From the NCBI GenBank assembly GCA_902489595.1, contig CABUAS010000001.1:7894-71893 (forward strand): a stretch of DNA of 64,000 bases, written 5' to 3'. The notes below the pieces were generated by a model. It was given only the letters and a program-made list of their open reading frames with translations. It had not been told where the DNA came from and did no database searches. The position numbers were made by a program, and so were the translations under genes. Positions 28,286 to 36,301 of the stretch are shown here, one piece after another; the first letter of the stretch is position 1; each line of letters starts with the position of its first letter. The DNA is from an uncultured Oscillospiraceae bacterium. Its GTDB lineage: Bacteria > Bacillota > Clostridia > Oscillospirales > Acutalibacteraceae.

Positions 28286-28600
28286 TTAAAAAAGCAAGCA
28301 CTTTTTGTGCTTGTTTTTTTAATCGTATAAATAGGGATTTGAAACGAACTCCAAATTTTGAGGTACAAGCTGAAAAATTTGGGAGAAAGGTACAGTGTAC
28401 CTTTCGATAGCTGAGAAGAAAATCCCCACATCTGCGCCATTAAAAAAGCAAGCACTTTTTGTGCTTGTTTTTTTAATCGTATAAATAGGGATTTGAAACG
28501 AACTCCAAATTTTGAGGTACAAGCTGAAAAATTTGGGAGAAAGGTACAGTGTACCTTTCGATAGCTGAGAAGAAAATCCCCACATCTGCACCATTAAAAA
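28267..28600 (+). repeat. 154-bp tandem repeat re-using the 3' end of tRNA-Ser
   Basis: The unit runs from the last 19 nt of the tRNA (AATCCCCACATCTGCGCCA) through its terminator and about 100 nt of further sequence. Two complete copies (28267-28420, 28421-28574) are followed by a third, partial copy that again starts with the tRNA 3' end (with CACCA instead of CGCCA) and then diverges into the trpB2 terminator. The added 100 nt can fold as three stems: 28334-28340/28420-28426, 28351-28358/28375-28382 and 28385-28393/28397-28405. The near identity of the two copies suggests a recent duplication. Confidence 0.93.
28295..28320 (+). terminator. Terminator of tRNA-Ser (duplicated at +154)
   Basis: CAAGCAC/GTGCTTG stem with a TTTTT loop and a seven-T tail. 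The same hairpin recurs at 28449-28474 in the second repeat copy. Confidence 0.85.
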
Positions 28601-28626
28601 GACGGCAGGGTGATGACGCCCCGCCG
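28595..28626 (-). terminator. Terminator of trpB2
   Basis: On the minus strand, a GC-rich hairpin (CGGCGGGG and CCCTGCCG, 28603-28626) followed by TCTTTTT, 22 nt beyond the trpB2 stop. Confidence 0.7.
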
Positions 28627-28647
28627 CTGTTTTGTTATATTCTGAAA

Positions 28648-30021
28648 TTAATCTACTTTAGGCAATTTTGATGCATATTCTTTCAATTCTTCATCTGTCG
28701 GAATATAATCGTTCATTTCGCCGTCGTGGAATTTTTCATAAGCCACCATATCGAAATAGCCTGTGCCTGTAAGACCGAACACGATAGTCTTTTCTTCGCC
28801 TGTTTCTTTGCATTTCAAAGCCTCGTCAATAGCAACACGGATAGCATGCGAACTTTCAGGTGCAGGCAAAATACCTTCAACACGGGCAAAATATTCTGCT
28901 GCTTCAAATACATCTGTCTGTTTTACGGAAGTTGCCTCCATCAAGCCGTCATCATAAAGCTGTGAAAGAACTGAACTCATACCGTGGTAACGAAGTCCGC
29001 CTGCATGGTTGGCAGATGGAATGAAATCACAGCCGAGTGTATACATCTTTGCAAGAGGACAAACCATACCCGTATCGCAGAAATCATAAGCATAAACACC
29101 ACGGGTAAGACTCGGGCATGATGCAGGCTCAACAGCGATAATACGGTAATCTGCCTCACCTCTGAGTTTTTCGCCCATAAACGGAGCAATAAGACCGCCA
29201 AGGTTTGAGCCGCCGCCTGCACAGCCGATGATAATATCGGGTTTGATGTTATATTTATCAAGAGCGGCCTTTGTTTCAAGACCTATTACAGATTGATGAA
29301 GAAGAACCTGATTCAATACAGAGCCTAAAACATATCTGTAGCCGTCGTTAGTTACAGCCTTTTCAACTGCCTCGCTGATTGCACAGCCAAGACTGCCTGT
29401 TGTGCCGGGATGCTCGGCATTTATTTTTTTACCGATTTCGGTTTCCATAGACGGTGAAGGTGTTACCGATGCGCCGTAGGTTCTCATAACTTCACGGCGG
29501 AACGGCTTTTGCTCATAAGAGCACTTAACCATATAAACCTTGCAGTCAAGGTCAAAATATGAACAAGCCATAGAGAGAGCCGTACCCCACTGACCTGCTC
29601 CCGTTTCGGTAGTTACACCTTTAAGCCCCTGTTTTTTCGCATAATACGCCTGCGCAATAGCGGAATTCAATTTATGTGAACCGCTTGTATTATTACCCTC
29701 AAATTTGTAGTAAATCTTTGCAGGTGTACCGAGTTTTTCTTCAAGGCAGTAAGCACGTACAAGCGGTGACGGGCGGTACATCTTGTAAAAGTTTTTGATT
29801 TCTTCGGGAATATCAAAATAAGGCGTGGTTTCGTCAAGTTCCTGCGCCACCAAATCTTCACAGAAAACACCTGAAAGTTCTTCTGCTGTCATAGGTTTTA
29901 ATGTGGCAGGGTTAAGGAGCGGTGCCGGTTTATTTTTCATATCGGCACGCAGATTATACCAAGCCTTCGGCATCTCATTTTCATCAAGATAAATTTTGTA
30001 AGGGATTTTCTTTTCGGACAT
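28648..30021 (-). CDS. trpB2: Tryptophan synthase beta chain 2 (TrpB2)
   Basis: PLP-dependent enzyme that makes tryptophan from indole and serine; 457 residues, longer than TrpB1 as expected for TrpB2. Visible: YRPSPLVRAYCLEEKLGTPA, the PLP lysine in FEGNNTSGSHKLNSAIAQA, TETGAGQWGTALS, and the phosphate-binding IGCAGGGSNLGGL. ATG at 30021 has AAAGGAG with 8-nt spacing; the upstream ATG at 30039 overlaps the RBS. It stands alone without trpA, so it may salvage indole. A Trp-type T-box leader lies upstream. Confidence 0.93.
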   Translation of the reverse strand: MSEKKIPYKIYLDENEMPKAWYNLRADMKNKPAPLLNPATLKPMTAEELSGVFCEDLVAQELDETTPYFDIPEEIKNFYKMYRPSPLVRAYCLEEKLGTPAKIYYKFEGNNTSGSHKLNSAIAQAYYAKKQGLKGVTTETGAGQWGTALSMACSYFDLDCKVYMVKCSYEQKPFRREVMRTYGASVTPSPSMETEIGKKINAEHPGTTGSLGCAISEAVEKAVTNDGYRYVLGSVLNQVLLHQSVIGLETKAALDKYNIKPDIIIGCAGGGSNLGGLIAPFMGEKLRGEADYRIIAVEPASCPSLTRGVYAYDFCDTGMVCPLAKMYTLGCDFIPSANHAGGLRYHGMSSVLSQLYDDGLMEATSVKQTDVFEAAEYFARVEGILPAPESSHAIRVAIDEALKCKETGEEKTIVFGLTGTGYFDMVAYEKFHDGEMNDYIPTDEELKEYASKLPKVD

Positions 30022-30071
30022 TGTAATGTCTCCTTTCATAATATTATTATATTGCTTTGAGACAAAATAAA

Positions 30072-30357
30072 AAATCCTGTCCCAAGCCTAAAAATGCTGG
30101 GACAGGATATATATTACAATCCTGCGGTGCCACCCGGCTTAACGCATCATTACAATACGCCCACTTTTCGCGTACCATCATACGCAGACCTTTGATTACG
30201 GAGAGCCACACTCCGTCTGACATACTCAAAGTTCCCGAAAACTTTTTTCTGCTCGCCCTCAGAAGTCCATTCAATTTCATATTTTTCGCTGCAATCACAC
30301 CATCTGCAACTCTCTGTAGAAAAAGGGGTGAAACTTACTTACTCTTCTTCAACGGTT
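30072..30357 (-). promoter_or_regulatory. T-box leader (tRNA-Trp) of trpB2
   Basis: Minus-strand leader with the T-box GGGTGGCACCGCAGG (30121-30135) and terminator stem ATCCTGTCCCA/TGGGACAGGAT (30074-30108) plus T-run. A TTGAATGGACTT context resembling a specifier loop holds the codon TGG at 30267-30269, matching tryptophan. The AG-rich segment near the 5' end (GAAGAAGAGTAAG) and AGAGAG fit Stem I. Low charged tRNA-Trp should permit read-through into trpB2. Confidence 0.9.
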
Positions 30358-30363
30358 TAATGG

Positions 30364-30393
30364 ATTATAGCACGAATGTATTTCGTATGTCAA
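30364..30393 (-). promoter_or_regulatory. Promoter of trpB2 leader
   Basis: Minus-strand TTGACA (30388-30393), 18-bp spacer, TATAAT (30364-30369). Confidence 0.8.
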
Positions 30394-30470
30394 GAGATTT
30401 ATAAAAATTTTTTATAATCAGATTTTCCCCTGCTGCCGCACATTGGTTTTTTCATACTGTCAGTATAAAA

Positions 30471-30501
30471 AGCCTGCGGCAAACTATGCTTGCGGCAGGC
30501 T
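30471..30501 (-). terminator. Terminator of the collagen-like gene
   Basis: Minus-strand stem AGCCTGCCGCA with its partner TGCCGCAGGCT (one mismatch) followed by TTTTT, immediately beyond the stop at 30507. Confidence 0.75.
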
Positions 30502-30506
30502 CGGCA

Positions 30507-31523
30507 TCAGTTCAGTTTTTTAACAGTCAATGACGCCTGATTTACTGTTCCTTCTGTGTTGTTTACAGTTGAAGTCAGCGAAACATCAATAACATCACCT
30601 GCGGCAAGTGTAACGATTACACTGTTTCCGAAAGTTTTATCGTTATTCGCAGTCAGCGTCAAAGTCTGTGCAGTTTGAGGAATAACACTGCCATTGTTCC
30701 TGACAGCAAGAGTTAGATTTCCTGCATTGCTTACTGATGCCACAACATTGTAGGTCAGTTCATAATCTCCTGCCGTTGTTATTGTGAGCGCATTGGCATT
30801 TGCCGCAGTGTTCACATTTAAAGTCGGCATAATTGACGGCATAGTTACCGTTGTAGGTGTTCCTGTTACAGTTTCAAAATCCTGTGCCGCAGTAGAATAG
30901 CGTCCGCTGTACGCTTCCAATCCTGAACCTTCTGCACCCGTAGCACCTGTTGCGCCTGTTGCGCCTGTTGCGCCTGTTGCACCCGTTGCGCCTGTTGCAC
31001 CCGTTGCGCCTGTAACACCCGTTGCGCCTGTTGGTCCTGTCGGTCCTGTTGCACCGTTTGTACCCGCTGTGCCTGTTGCACCCGTTGCGCCAGTTGGTCC
31101 CGTAGGTCCTGTTGCACCGTTTGTACCTGCCGTGCCTGTAGCACCTGTAGCGCCCGTTGGTCCCGTAGGTCCTGTTGCACCGTTTGTACCTGCCGTGCCT
31201 GTTGCACCTGTCGGTCCTGTAGGACCCATCTGACCGTTCATACCGTCTGCACCCGTTGGTCCTGTCGGTCCTGTAGGACCCATCTGACCATTCATACCGT
31301 TAAGACCTGCAGGACCTGTCGGTCCCGTAGCACCTGTTGCACCTGTTGCGCCTGTAACTCCCGTCGAACTTCCCGTCGGTCCTGTAGGACCTGTTGCTCC
31401 CGTAGGACCTGTCGGGCCCTGAATACAACAAGGAGTACAACAATGCCTTTCAACATTACAGCTGCAGCCCTTTGAACATCCCCTGCTCAAAGCGTCGTTA
31501 TCATAAGGTCTGTAAATTGTCAT
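30507..31523 (-). CDS. Collagen-like (GXY repeat) surface or exosporium protein, BclA-like
   Basis: 338 residues in three parts: a Cys-rich N-terminus (seven Cys in residues 16-33, no standard signal peptide), about 55 Gly-X-Y triplets rich in GPT, GAT and GPTG (residues 36 to about 200) including a threefold block around TAGTNGATG, and a C-terminal globular domain of about 135 residues (from GLEAYSGRY to the end) like the trimerising head of BclA-type proteins. Family members form filaments on spores or cells, and their Thr residues are often glycosylated. A glycosyltransferase gene lies 54 nt upstream. The DNA repeats may vary in number between strains. Confidence 0.85.
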   Translation of the reverse strand: MTIYRPYDNDALSRGCSKGCSCNVERHCCTPCCIQGPTGPTGATGPTGPTGSSTGVTGATGATGATGPTGPAGLNGMNGQMGPTGPTGPTGADGMNGQMGPTGPTGATGTAGTNGATGPTGPTGATGATGTAGTNGATGPTGPTGATGATGTAGTNGATGPTGPTGATGVTGATGATGATGATGATGATGATGATGAEGSGLEAYSGRYSTAAQDFETVTGTPTTVTMPSIMPTLNVNTAANANALTITTAGDYELTYNVVASVSNAGNLTLAVRNNGSVIPQTAQTLTLTANNDKTFGNSVIVTLAAGDVIDVSLTSTVNNTEGTVNQASLTVKKLN

Positions 31524-31577
31524 ATTTTTACTCCTAATTACTGATTTTGCGGTGATAAATCACCTTTTATATCATAT

Positions 31578-32648
31578 TCATTCATAATGCTTTTTGTTAA
31601 AATATTGCTTATTATATAAATAAGACGGAGCATCGGGCTTAAAAGTGCCTGCAAGTTCGTTGTAATATTCAGCAGTTTTTATATCGCCGAGTTTATCATA
31701 ACAAACGGCAAGTTCAATCGCAGGAATAAAGCCGTAGCAATCCTCACTGACAAATGCGCCGTTTGTGCTTTTTGGGCAGTCAAGAGCCGTTTTAAACCAG
31801 AAAGCGGCTGTGCTGTACATTTCTTTTTTTATAAAAATATATCCAAGTTCACAACAGATTTCCGCCCGAGGTGAATCATATAAAAACGAATCTGTAAGTG
31901 CGCTGACTGCTTTATCTGTTTCGCCGTCGGCAAGATAAGAATAAGCAATGATTTTGCATGCCTCAATCTTATTTTCTATCCAACCGTCACCATTTAAAAA
32001 ATCAGTCAGAATTTCACGGCATTTGTCATATTTTTTGTGATAATAAAGTTCTCTGCCGTAATAAAATTTATCACGCTCGGTTAAACTTTCACCGTCGGCA
32101 ATCTGCTTTTCATAAATCAAAAGATTTCTGTTGCTGTAATTCTGCTTTATTGATTTATGATAAACAGCAATATCCGAATAAATAACTTTGCCCCTCGGCA
32201 CAATCACCTCATGAACTCTTCCGCTGAACAAAAGCCTACCGTCATTTTTAACAATCCGTTCTCTGTAAAAAGTAAAAGTCGGCGTGCCGTTTTCATCAAA
32301 CGCAGTGCAGTAAGGCATCATAACCACATCGGTTTGAGCGGGTATATTATTTTTCAAATCAAGCAGTTTAAGCCTGTTTTCCTCAGTTAAAACATCATCT
32401 GCGTCAAGCCACATATTATAATCACCCGATGACTTTGAAAAAGCAAAATTTCTCGCCCTTGAAAAATCATCGCACCACTTGAAATCAAAAACCTTATCTG
32501 TAAACCAACCTGCAATTTCTTTCGTATTATCCGTGCTTCCCGTATCGCATATAATAATTTCGCCAAAAACATCGTGAACGCTTTCAAGGCATCTTGCAAT
32601 AACGCTTTCCTCATTTTTAACAATCATACATAAACTGAAAAAAGGCAC
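31578..32648 (-). CDS. Glycosyltransferase family 2 with C-terminal TPR-like region
   Basis: 356 residues. The GT-A domain opens PFFSLCMIVKNEESVIARCL, then IIICDTGSTDNTKEI and MWLDADDVL (DxD). The second half (about 220-356) is helical with TPR-like spacing. I chose GTG at 32648: it follows AGGGGGGAT closely and the family normally begins at this point. The longer reading from 32744 would translate a hairpin leader. By position it probably glycosylates the collagen-like protein encoded next. Confidence 0.85.
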   Translation of the reverse strand: MPFFSLCMIVKNEESVIARCLESVHDVFGEIIICDTGSTDNTKEIAGWFTDKVFDFKWCDDFSRARNFAFSKSSGDYNMWLDADDVLTEENRLKLLDLKNNIPAQTDVVMMPYCTAFDENGTPTFTFYRERIVKNDGRLLFSGRVHEVIVPRGKVIYSDIAVYHKSIKQNYSNRNLLIYEKQIADGESLTERDKFYYGRELYYHKKYDKCREILTDFLNGDGWIENKIEACKIIAYSYLADGETDKAVSALTDSFLYDSPRAEICCELGYIFIKKEMYSTAAFWFKTALDCPKSTNGAFVSEDCYGFIPAIELAVCYDKLGDIKTAEYYNELAGTFKPDAPSYLYNKQYFNKKHYE

Positions 32649-32710
32649 AGCAATCCCCCCTGTTACAGGATATGCCGTGCCGAAAAAACCGTTAAACTCC
32701 ATAAAATGAA

Positions 32711-32739
32711 AAACGCCACTAAATAACTTAGCGGTGTTT
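32711..32739 (-). terminator. Hairpin with T-tract in the leader of the GT/collagen operon
   Basis: Minus-strand stem AACACCGCTAA/TTAGTGGCGTT (one mismatch, one G-U) followed by TTTTC ATTTT, about 70 nt after the predicted transcript start and 60 nt before the GTG. A further stem, GTAAGAAA/TTTCTTAC, precedes it. The pair could be an attenuator, or the first could be a relic terminator. Confidence 0.45.
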
Positions 32740-32816
32740 CTCAAAAGGGGTAAAAATTTATGTAAAAGCCAAAAGCTTTTAAGTAAGAAACGGTTTAATT
32801 TCTTACTACGCTCATC

Positions 32817-32844
32817 ATTATAATTATTATTTAAAAAAAATCAA
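32817..32844 (-). promoter_or_regulatory. Promoter of the GT/collagen operon
   Basis: Minus-strand TTGATT (32839-32844), 16-bp spacer, TATAAT (32817-32822). Confidence 0.65.
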
Positions 32845-32948
32845 GACCTTTATTTGGATTTCTATTTTTTTGACATATCGTCTAAAAAGTAAAGGCAATT
32901 TTTATGCAATTTTCACAAATGATTATTTACAGATTTTTAATGATGTAC

Positions 32949-32986
32949 AAAAAAAGAATCAGCGGCGTGCACATAAATCACACCGC
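32949..32986 (-). terminator. Terminator after the spoVT 3' part
   Basis: Minus-strand stem (GCGGTGTG/CACGCCGC, 32962-32986) and a run of seven T just after the stop at 32999. It would have been the native spoVT terminator. Confidence 0.75.
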
Positions 32987-32998
32987 CGAGGCTCAAAA

Positions 32999-33442
32999 TT
33001 ACTCCATCTGTTTTCCCAAAAATGCCGCTGCAACCTGCACGAGTTTAATGTCGGTTTCATCGGGCAAAGTATTAGGCTCTGTTTCCATAAGAGCCACTGC
33101 ACCCGAAACATCACCGCCGTAGATAATCGGATACACAACGTTTGCCTTGCGGTCAAACCCCTCAATCGCATTCATTGACGGAACATCGCGTGTAGCGATG
33201 TGAATCTGCCTGTTTTCCATCAAATCTTCAAGATTTTTTGTAATTCTGCGCTCAAGAATTTCACGCTTACTGATACCTGATGCGGCAATAACATGATCGT
33301 TATCCATAATTGCAATCGGCAGTCCGCCGCTTTTATGAAGCACCTCGGCATACTGATTGGCAAAATTTGAAAGTTCACCGATAGGTGAATATTTTTTAAA
33401 AATAACTTCGCCCTCTGAATCCGTAAAAATTTCCAGCGGGTC
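32999..33442 (-). pseudogene. spoVT: spoVT 3' part (codons 32-178), displaced by the element
   Basis: 147 codons from the GAC of the crossover: DPLEIFTDSEGEVIFKKYSP (end of the AbrB-like swapped-hairpin domain), GELSNFANQYAEVLHKSGG, then the SpoVT GAF domain (PIAIMDNDHVIAASGISKRE, NVVYPIIYGGDVSGAVAL, VQVAAAFLGKQME). SpoVT is a forespore regulator of sporulation genes in Bacillus. Here this part has no start of its own and is read as the C-terminus of the recombinase. Placed after the 31 preceding codons at 48688-48780 it restores a 178-residue protein, the length of B. subtilis SpoVT. Confidence 0.95.
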
Positions 33443-35209
33443 GCCGCCACATATAACATTGACACCGAAAGCCTTGTCCCTTTGGTTTTTAACCGTTTGG
33501 ACTATTGTGGCTGATAAGTTACCTTCGATGTCCCAATTAAAATTTACGACTTTACCTCTGTAACCTGCTTCTTCGAGTTGTTCATCGGTAAGCGTACCTG
33601 CTTCAAGCAACATAGCAATATCCGCTTTTAACTCTATGTCTATGTGCGGCTCTTCGCCGTCAAAGACCACTATTCTATCAACAATAAGCGGTAGATCGCC
33701 CTTGTCGAGTTTATCCTTGTCGAGAATATCACGGAAAATTTGCAAAGCCGTTTTTGCGATACGGTTGACCTCTATGGTTGTGTTTCTGCGTTCAACCGTC
33801 ATTTCAAGTTGCTTTTCAAGACCGTCAATTTTTTGCAAAAGCTCGGTTTCCATTTCCTCATAGGTTTCCTCTATGATTTCACGGTTTACACCTTCCGCTT
33901 TCATTAACTCACGAATTTTCTGCTTTTGAGTAGCCTTGTAACTCTCCCTTGCCTTTGCTAAATCCACCTCTAAATTTGCGATAGTGGAAGCAGAGGTTTT
34001 CATCATTTGTGGCTCACTCTTAATGGCTTTTTCCAATTCAGCAATCATTTTTTCGGAGTTCATCATCACACGCTCAATATACTTTTTGAGCATCGTATCG
34101 AGCAAATCAATACGGGTATGGTGTGATGTGCAACCTTTAAGACCTCTCTTGTGGTACGTTCCACAAGTGTAGGCGGGTGCTAAATCGGGACGGCTCATAG
34201 AGAACATAGGACTACCGCAATCACCACAAAAAAGGAAACCCGAATAGGTAGTATCGTATTTCTTGACACCCCGATAATTCGATTTTGTCCGTGCTTTTAG
34301 GTGCTGTTGAGCCTTCATAAACTCTTTGACATCGACTATGGCAGGGTGATGATTTTCAAACACCTTGTGTTCGTCCTCGTCCAATTTTTTATCCGCACCA
34401 TTGATATTTTTACGGGTATATTTGTGCTGACGGAGAGTGCCGATATAAAAATCATTCTGCAAAATACCGCTGATTGACGGTATTGCCCATATAGGACTTG
34501 CTTTGATTTTTACCTCAACCTTGCCCTTGCTCTTTGCGGCTTCGGCTTCTTTGCGTTCCTTTTCCACCATACGAGGTGTCGGGATATTTTTCTCGGTAAG
34601 GTAGTTTGCAATTTTCTTATAACCCCACCCCTCGTTGTATAGACGGAAAATCTCACGGACAACCACCGCCGCCTTTTCGTCAACCTCAAAAATCATATTT
34701 TTGGTATCAACAAAGTAATATCCGTAAGGCACGGCACAAATCCAATTCCCGTCATTTTGACGGCTCTCAACGACCCTTTTTACCTTTTTGGAAGCATCGG
34801 TAACGGGCATTTCGTTGAGCAAAAAGCGTACTTGGATATTATTCCAATCATCATAGGTCGGATAGTCGATACCGTCACCGATGGAAATAATACGCACCCC
34901 TGCATCTCGCAAATCTTCGAGTTCTACAAGACCTCTACTGTTACGGCGGGAAAAACGGGAAAAGTCTTTAATGATAAGAATATCGTAATGCCCGTTCATC
35001 AAAAGTGGACGCATACGCTGATAATCTTCTCTCTGCTCAAAGGTGTAACCGCTTTTATCACGATCCTCGTAATAGTCCACCTCTGCATCGGGAAATGTCT
35101 GCTTAATGTAAGTTTTTATAATTCTTCTTTGGTTTTCGATAGATGTATTATCTCTGTCTTTTTCAGTATCAACAGAGATACGCATATATGCGGCAATCTT
35201 TTTCGCCAT
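32999..35209 (-). CDS. Large serine recombinase fused in frame to the SpoVT C-terminal part
   Basis: 736 residues. Residues 1-150: resolvase domain with catalytic Ser12 in AAYMRIS and DFSRFSRRNSRG. About 160-290: recombinase domain. About 315-355: zinc ribbon (FCGDCGSP, TCGTYHKRGLKGC). About 380-470: coiled coil. From D590 onward the sequence is SpoVT. In the excised circle the frame would instead end with 27 residues (DPLHTSLTPYEKFCYAMLQF and AERCIGK), giving 616 residues. It is the integrase/excisionase of the 15.2-kb element and is related in style to Tn4451-type TnpX, as the TnpV gene at the far end suggests. RBS GGTGGTG before ATG 35209. Confidence 0.95.
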   Translation of the reverse strand: MAKKIAAYMRISVDTEKDRDNTSIENQRRIIKTYIKQTFPDAEVDYYEDRDKSGYTFEQREDYQRMRPLLMNGHYDILIIKDFSRFSRRNSRGLVELEDLRDAGVRIISIGDGIDYPTYDDWNNIQVRFLLNEMPVTDASKKVKRVVESRQNDGNWICAVPYGYYFVDTKNMIFEVDEKAAVVVREIFRLYNEGWGYKKIANYLTEKNIPTPRMVEKERKEAEAAKSKGKVEVKIKASPIWAIPSISGILQNDFYIGTLRQHKYTRKNINGADKKLDEDEHKVFENHHPAIVDVKEFMKAQQHLKARTKSNYRGVKKYDTTYSGFLFCGDCGSPMFSMSRPDLAPAYTCGTYHKRGLKGCTSHHTRIDLLDTMLKKYIERVMMNSEKMIAELEKAIKSEPQMMKTSASTIANLEVDLAKARESYKATQKQKIRELMKAEGVNREIIEETYEEMETELLQKIDGLEKQLEMTVERRNTTIEVNRIAKTALQIFRDILDKDKLDKGDLPLIVDRIVVFDGEEPHIDIELKADIAMLLEAGTLTDEQLEEAGYRGKVVNFNWDIEGNLSATIVQTVKNQRDKAFGVNVICGGDPLEIFTDSEGEVIFKKYSPIGELSNFANQYAEVLHKSGGLPIAIMDNDHVIAASGISKREILERRITKNLEDLMENRQIHIATRDVPSMNAIEGFDRKANVVYPIIYGGDVSGAVALMETEPNTLPDETDIKLVQVAAAFLGKQME
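33424..33466 (-). other. Attachment site attR (recombinase/spoVT-3' junction)
   Basis: Read on the minus strand: the element arm GGTGTCAATGTTATATGT (33449-33466), GGCGGC, the presumed GA crossover dinucleotide (33441-33442) that begins the shared GACCCG (33437-33442), then spoVT sequence CTGGAAATTTTTAC. The arm is an inverted repeat of the arm at attL. Confidence 0.9.
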
Positions 35210-35258
35210 ATATTCACCACCAATGTTGTATTTTTATATACTCCTATTTACGAACAAC

Positions 35259-35287
35259 ATTGTAACATACCTTTCTACAAATTGCAA
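35259..35287 (-). promoter_or_regulatory. Promoter of the recombinase
   Basis: Minus-strand TTGCAA (35282-35287), 17-bp spacer, TACAAT (35259-35264), about 50 bp before the recombinase ATG. A vegetative promoter would make the recombinase-SpoVT chimera outside sporulation. Confidence 0.6.
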
Positions 35288-35367
35288 CACTTTTCGAGGA
35301 ATTAGTTGATTTTGGAAGTCTTTTAATGTAATTATGGCAGAATAAACCTCTGCCATAGCAGAGATAA

Positions 35368-35616
35368 TTAACTATCTCCGATTAGTCCTTGCTGAACGTT
35401 CTTGGCTGCAAGAACCTCTTTGTTGTGGAGCAACAACTCCTTTGTGAGTTCCACAATATCGCCTTTGCCGGAAAGGAATACGCACACCTTATACCCTTTG
35501 GCTTTCCAATTTCTATAATCGGGTTTTAAGGACTCTCGCAACGCTTTGTCCTCTCTTTCTTCCCGTGATAACCAATAATATGCTATTTTGTTCTTGTCGC
35601 AGACTTCCAAAATCAT
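35368..35616 (-). CDS. Conserved-looking small protein of unknown function
   Basis: 82 residues, MILEVCDKNKIAYYWLSREE at the start and GYKVCVFLSGKGDIVELTKE in the middle, an alpha/beta pattern without recognisable catalytic motifs. RBS GGAGGTG, 7-nt spacing. It lies between the RepA_N remnant and the recombinase, where mobile elements often carry small accessory genes. I do not recognise a family with confidence. Confidence 0.65.
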   Translation of the reverse strand: MILEVCDKNKIAYYWLSREEREDKALRESLKPDYRNWKAKGYKVCVFLSGKGDIVELTKELLLHNKEVLAAKNVQQGLIGDS

Positions 35617-35664
35617 TCGCTGACACCTCCGTTCATTCCATATTTTTCCTCGATTTTGTTGCGT

Positions 35665-35865
35665 CTATTCAGATTGCTTTTTTACCCTCCGAAAAAGAAA
35701 ATGGGTGTGCCTGACCTCAAGCGGCGGCTTCCAAACACCGCTTTGGTCTATATACTCTCTGTCTAAAGTAGTCCATAGAATTATTCTTTTTTCGGGTAGT
35801 AAGTTATTATCTTTAGTATTGTTTCCTGCTAAAAAGCCGCAGTCTTTAATGCGGAAAAACCGCAC
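35665..35865 (-). pseudogene. Possible frame-shifted continuation of the RepA_N gene
   Basis: Directly after the stop of the RepA_N-like gene, a shifted frame reads RFFRIKDCGFLAGNNTKDNN, which resembles the Asn/Asp-rich linker that follows the N-terminal domain in RepA_N proteins. The remainder shows no recognisable replication domain, so the initiator is probably decayed. The link rests on position and the linker style only. Confidence 0.35.
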
Positions 35866-35867
35866 TC

Positions 35868-36221
35868 TTACTGTGTTTGGAACTTGTGGACGTAGAGCCG
35901 AGTCGGTCTGCCTTTGCCTTGCCGTTGTCGGCTGATGAGTCCGTACATTTCCAATTCTTTCAGCATTTTGGTGGCTTTATCGTGTCCGCAGGAAAGTGTT
36001 TCGCATATATCCTTTAGGGTGCAATACACGAACACATCGCCGTAGCGGTCAGTAAATCTATCCTTGTTTTTGGTGGAAAGGCTCATACGGTCAAGCAGTA
36101 TTCCGTAGAGCAGGGCGGCATTTGCGGATAGCCCCGTATATGACGGGTGCGTTAGGATTGCTTTCGGAACTCTCACAAAAGCAAACGCTTCAGCTTCCCA
36201 CCACTTGAATTTTTCGCCCAA
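35868..36221 (-). CDS. RepA_N-type replication initiator, N-terminal domain only
   Basis: 117 residues. MGEKFKWWEAEAFAFVRVPK, LSANAALLYGILLDRMSLS and the winged-helix end QRQGKGRPTRLYVHKF match the N-terminal domain of RepA_N initiators, which normally have more than 250 residues. The start is TTG at 36221, supported by AAAGGAG with good spacing. It is truncated by a stop, so it may be a remnant or a DNA-binding regulator. Confidence 0.75.
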   Translation of the reverse strand: MGEKFKWWEAEAFAFVRVPKAILTHPSYTGLSANAALLYGILLDRMSLSTKNKDRFTDRYGDVFVYCTLKDICETLSCGHDKATKMLKELEMYGLISRQRQGKGRPTRLYVHKFQTQ

Positions 36222-36301
36222 GCGTTCTCACTCCTTTCGTGCGATTTTTTGTATTAAAAGGGGGCGGTTTTTGCCGTTTTCGTCCTCTGTAAGCGGCTTT
36301 T

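Noticed and set aside
28264..28594. Two overlapping minus-strand open frames encoding repeated peptides beside tRNA-Ser
   Set aside because: They are translations of the 154-bp tandem repeat (including tRNA and terminator) and have no RBS.
28193..28600. tRNA-Ser as the integration site of the 15.2-kb element
   Set aside because: The element's hybrid att sites are clearly inside spoVT; the tRNA repeats are 5 kb outside and unrelated in sequence.
30940..31430. Regular short repeats resembling a CRISPR array
   Set aside because: Periodicity is 9-18 bp and in frame with Gly-X-Y codons; there are no spacers. It is the collagen-like coding region.
32649..32744. Extended N-terminus for the GT2-TPR protein (start at 32744)
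   Set aside because: The extra 32 codons include a hairpin and lack an RBS; GTG 32648 has a strong RBS and matches where the domain begins.
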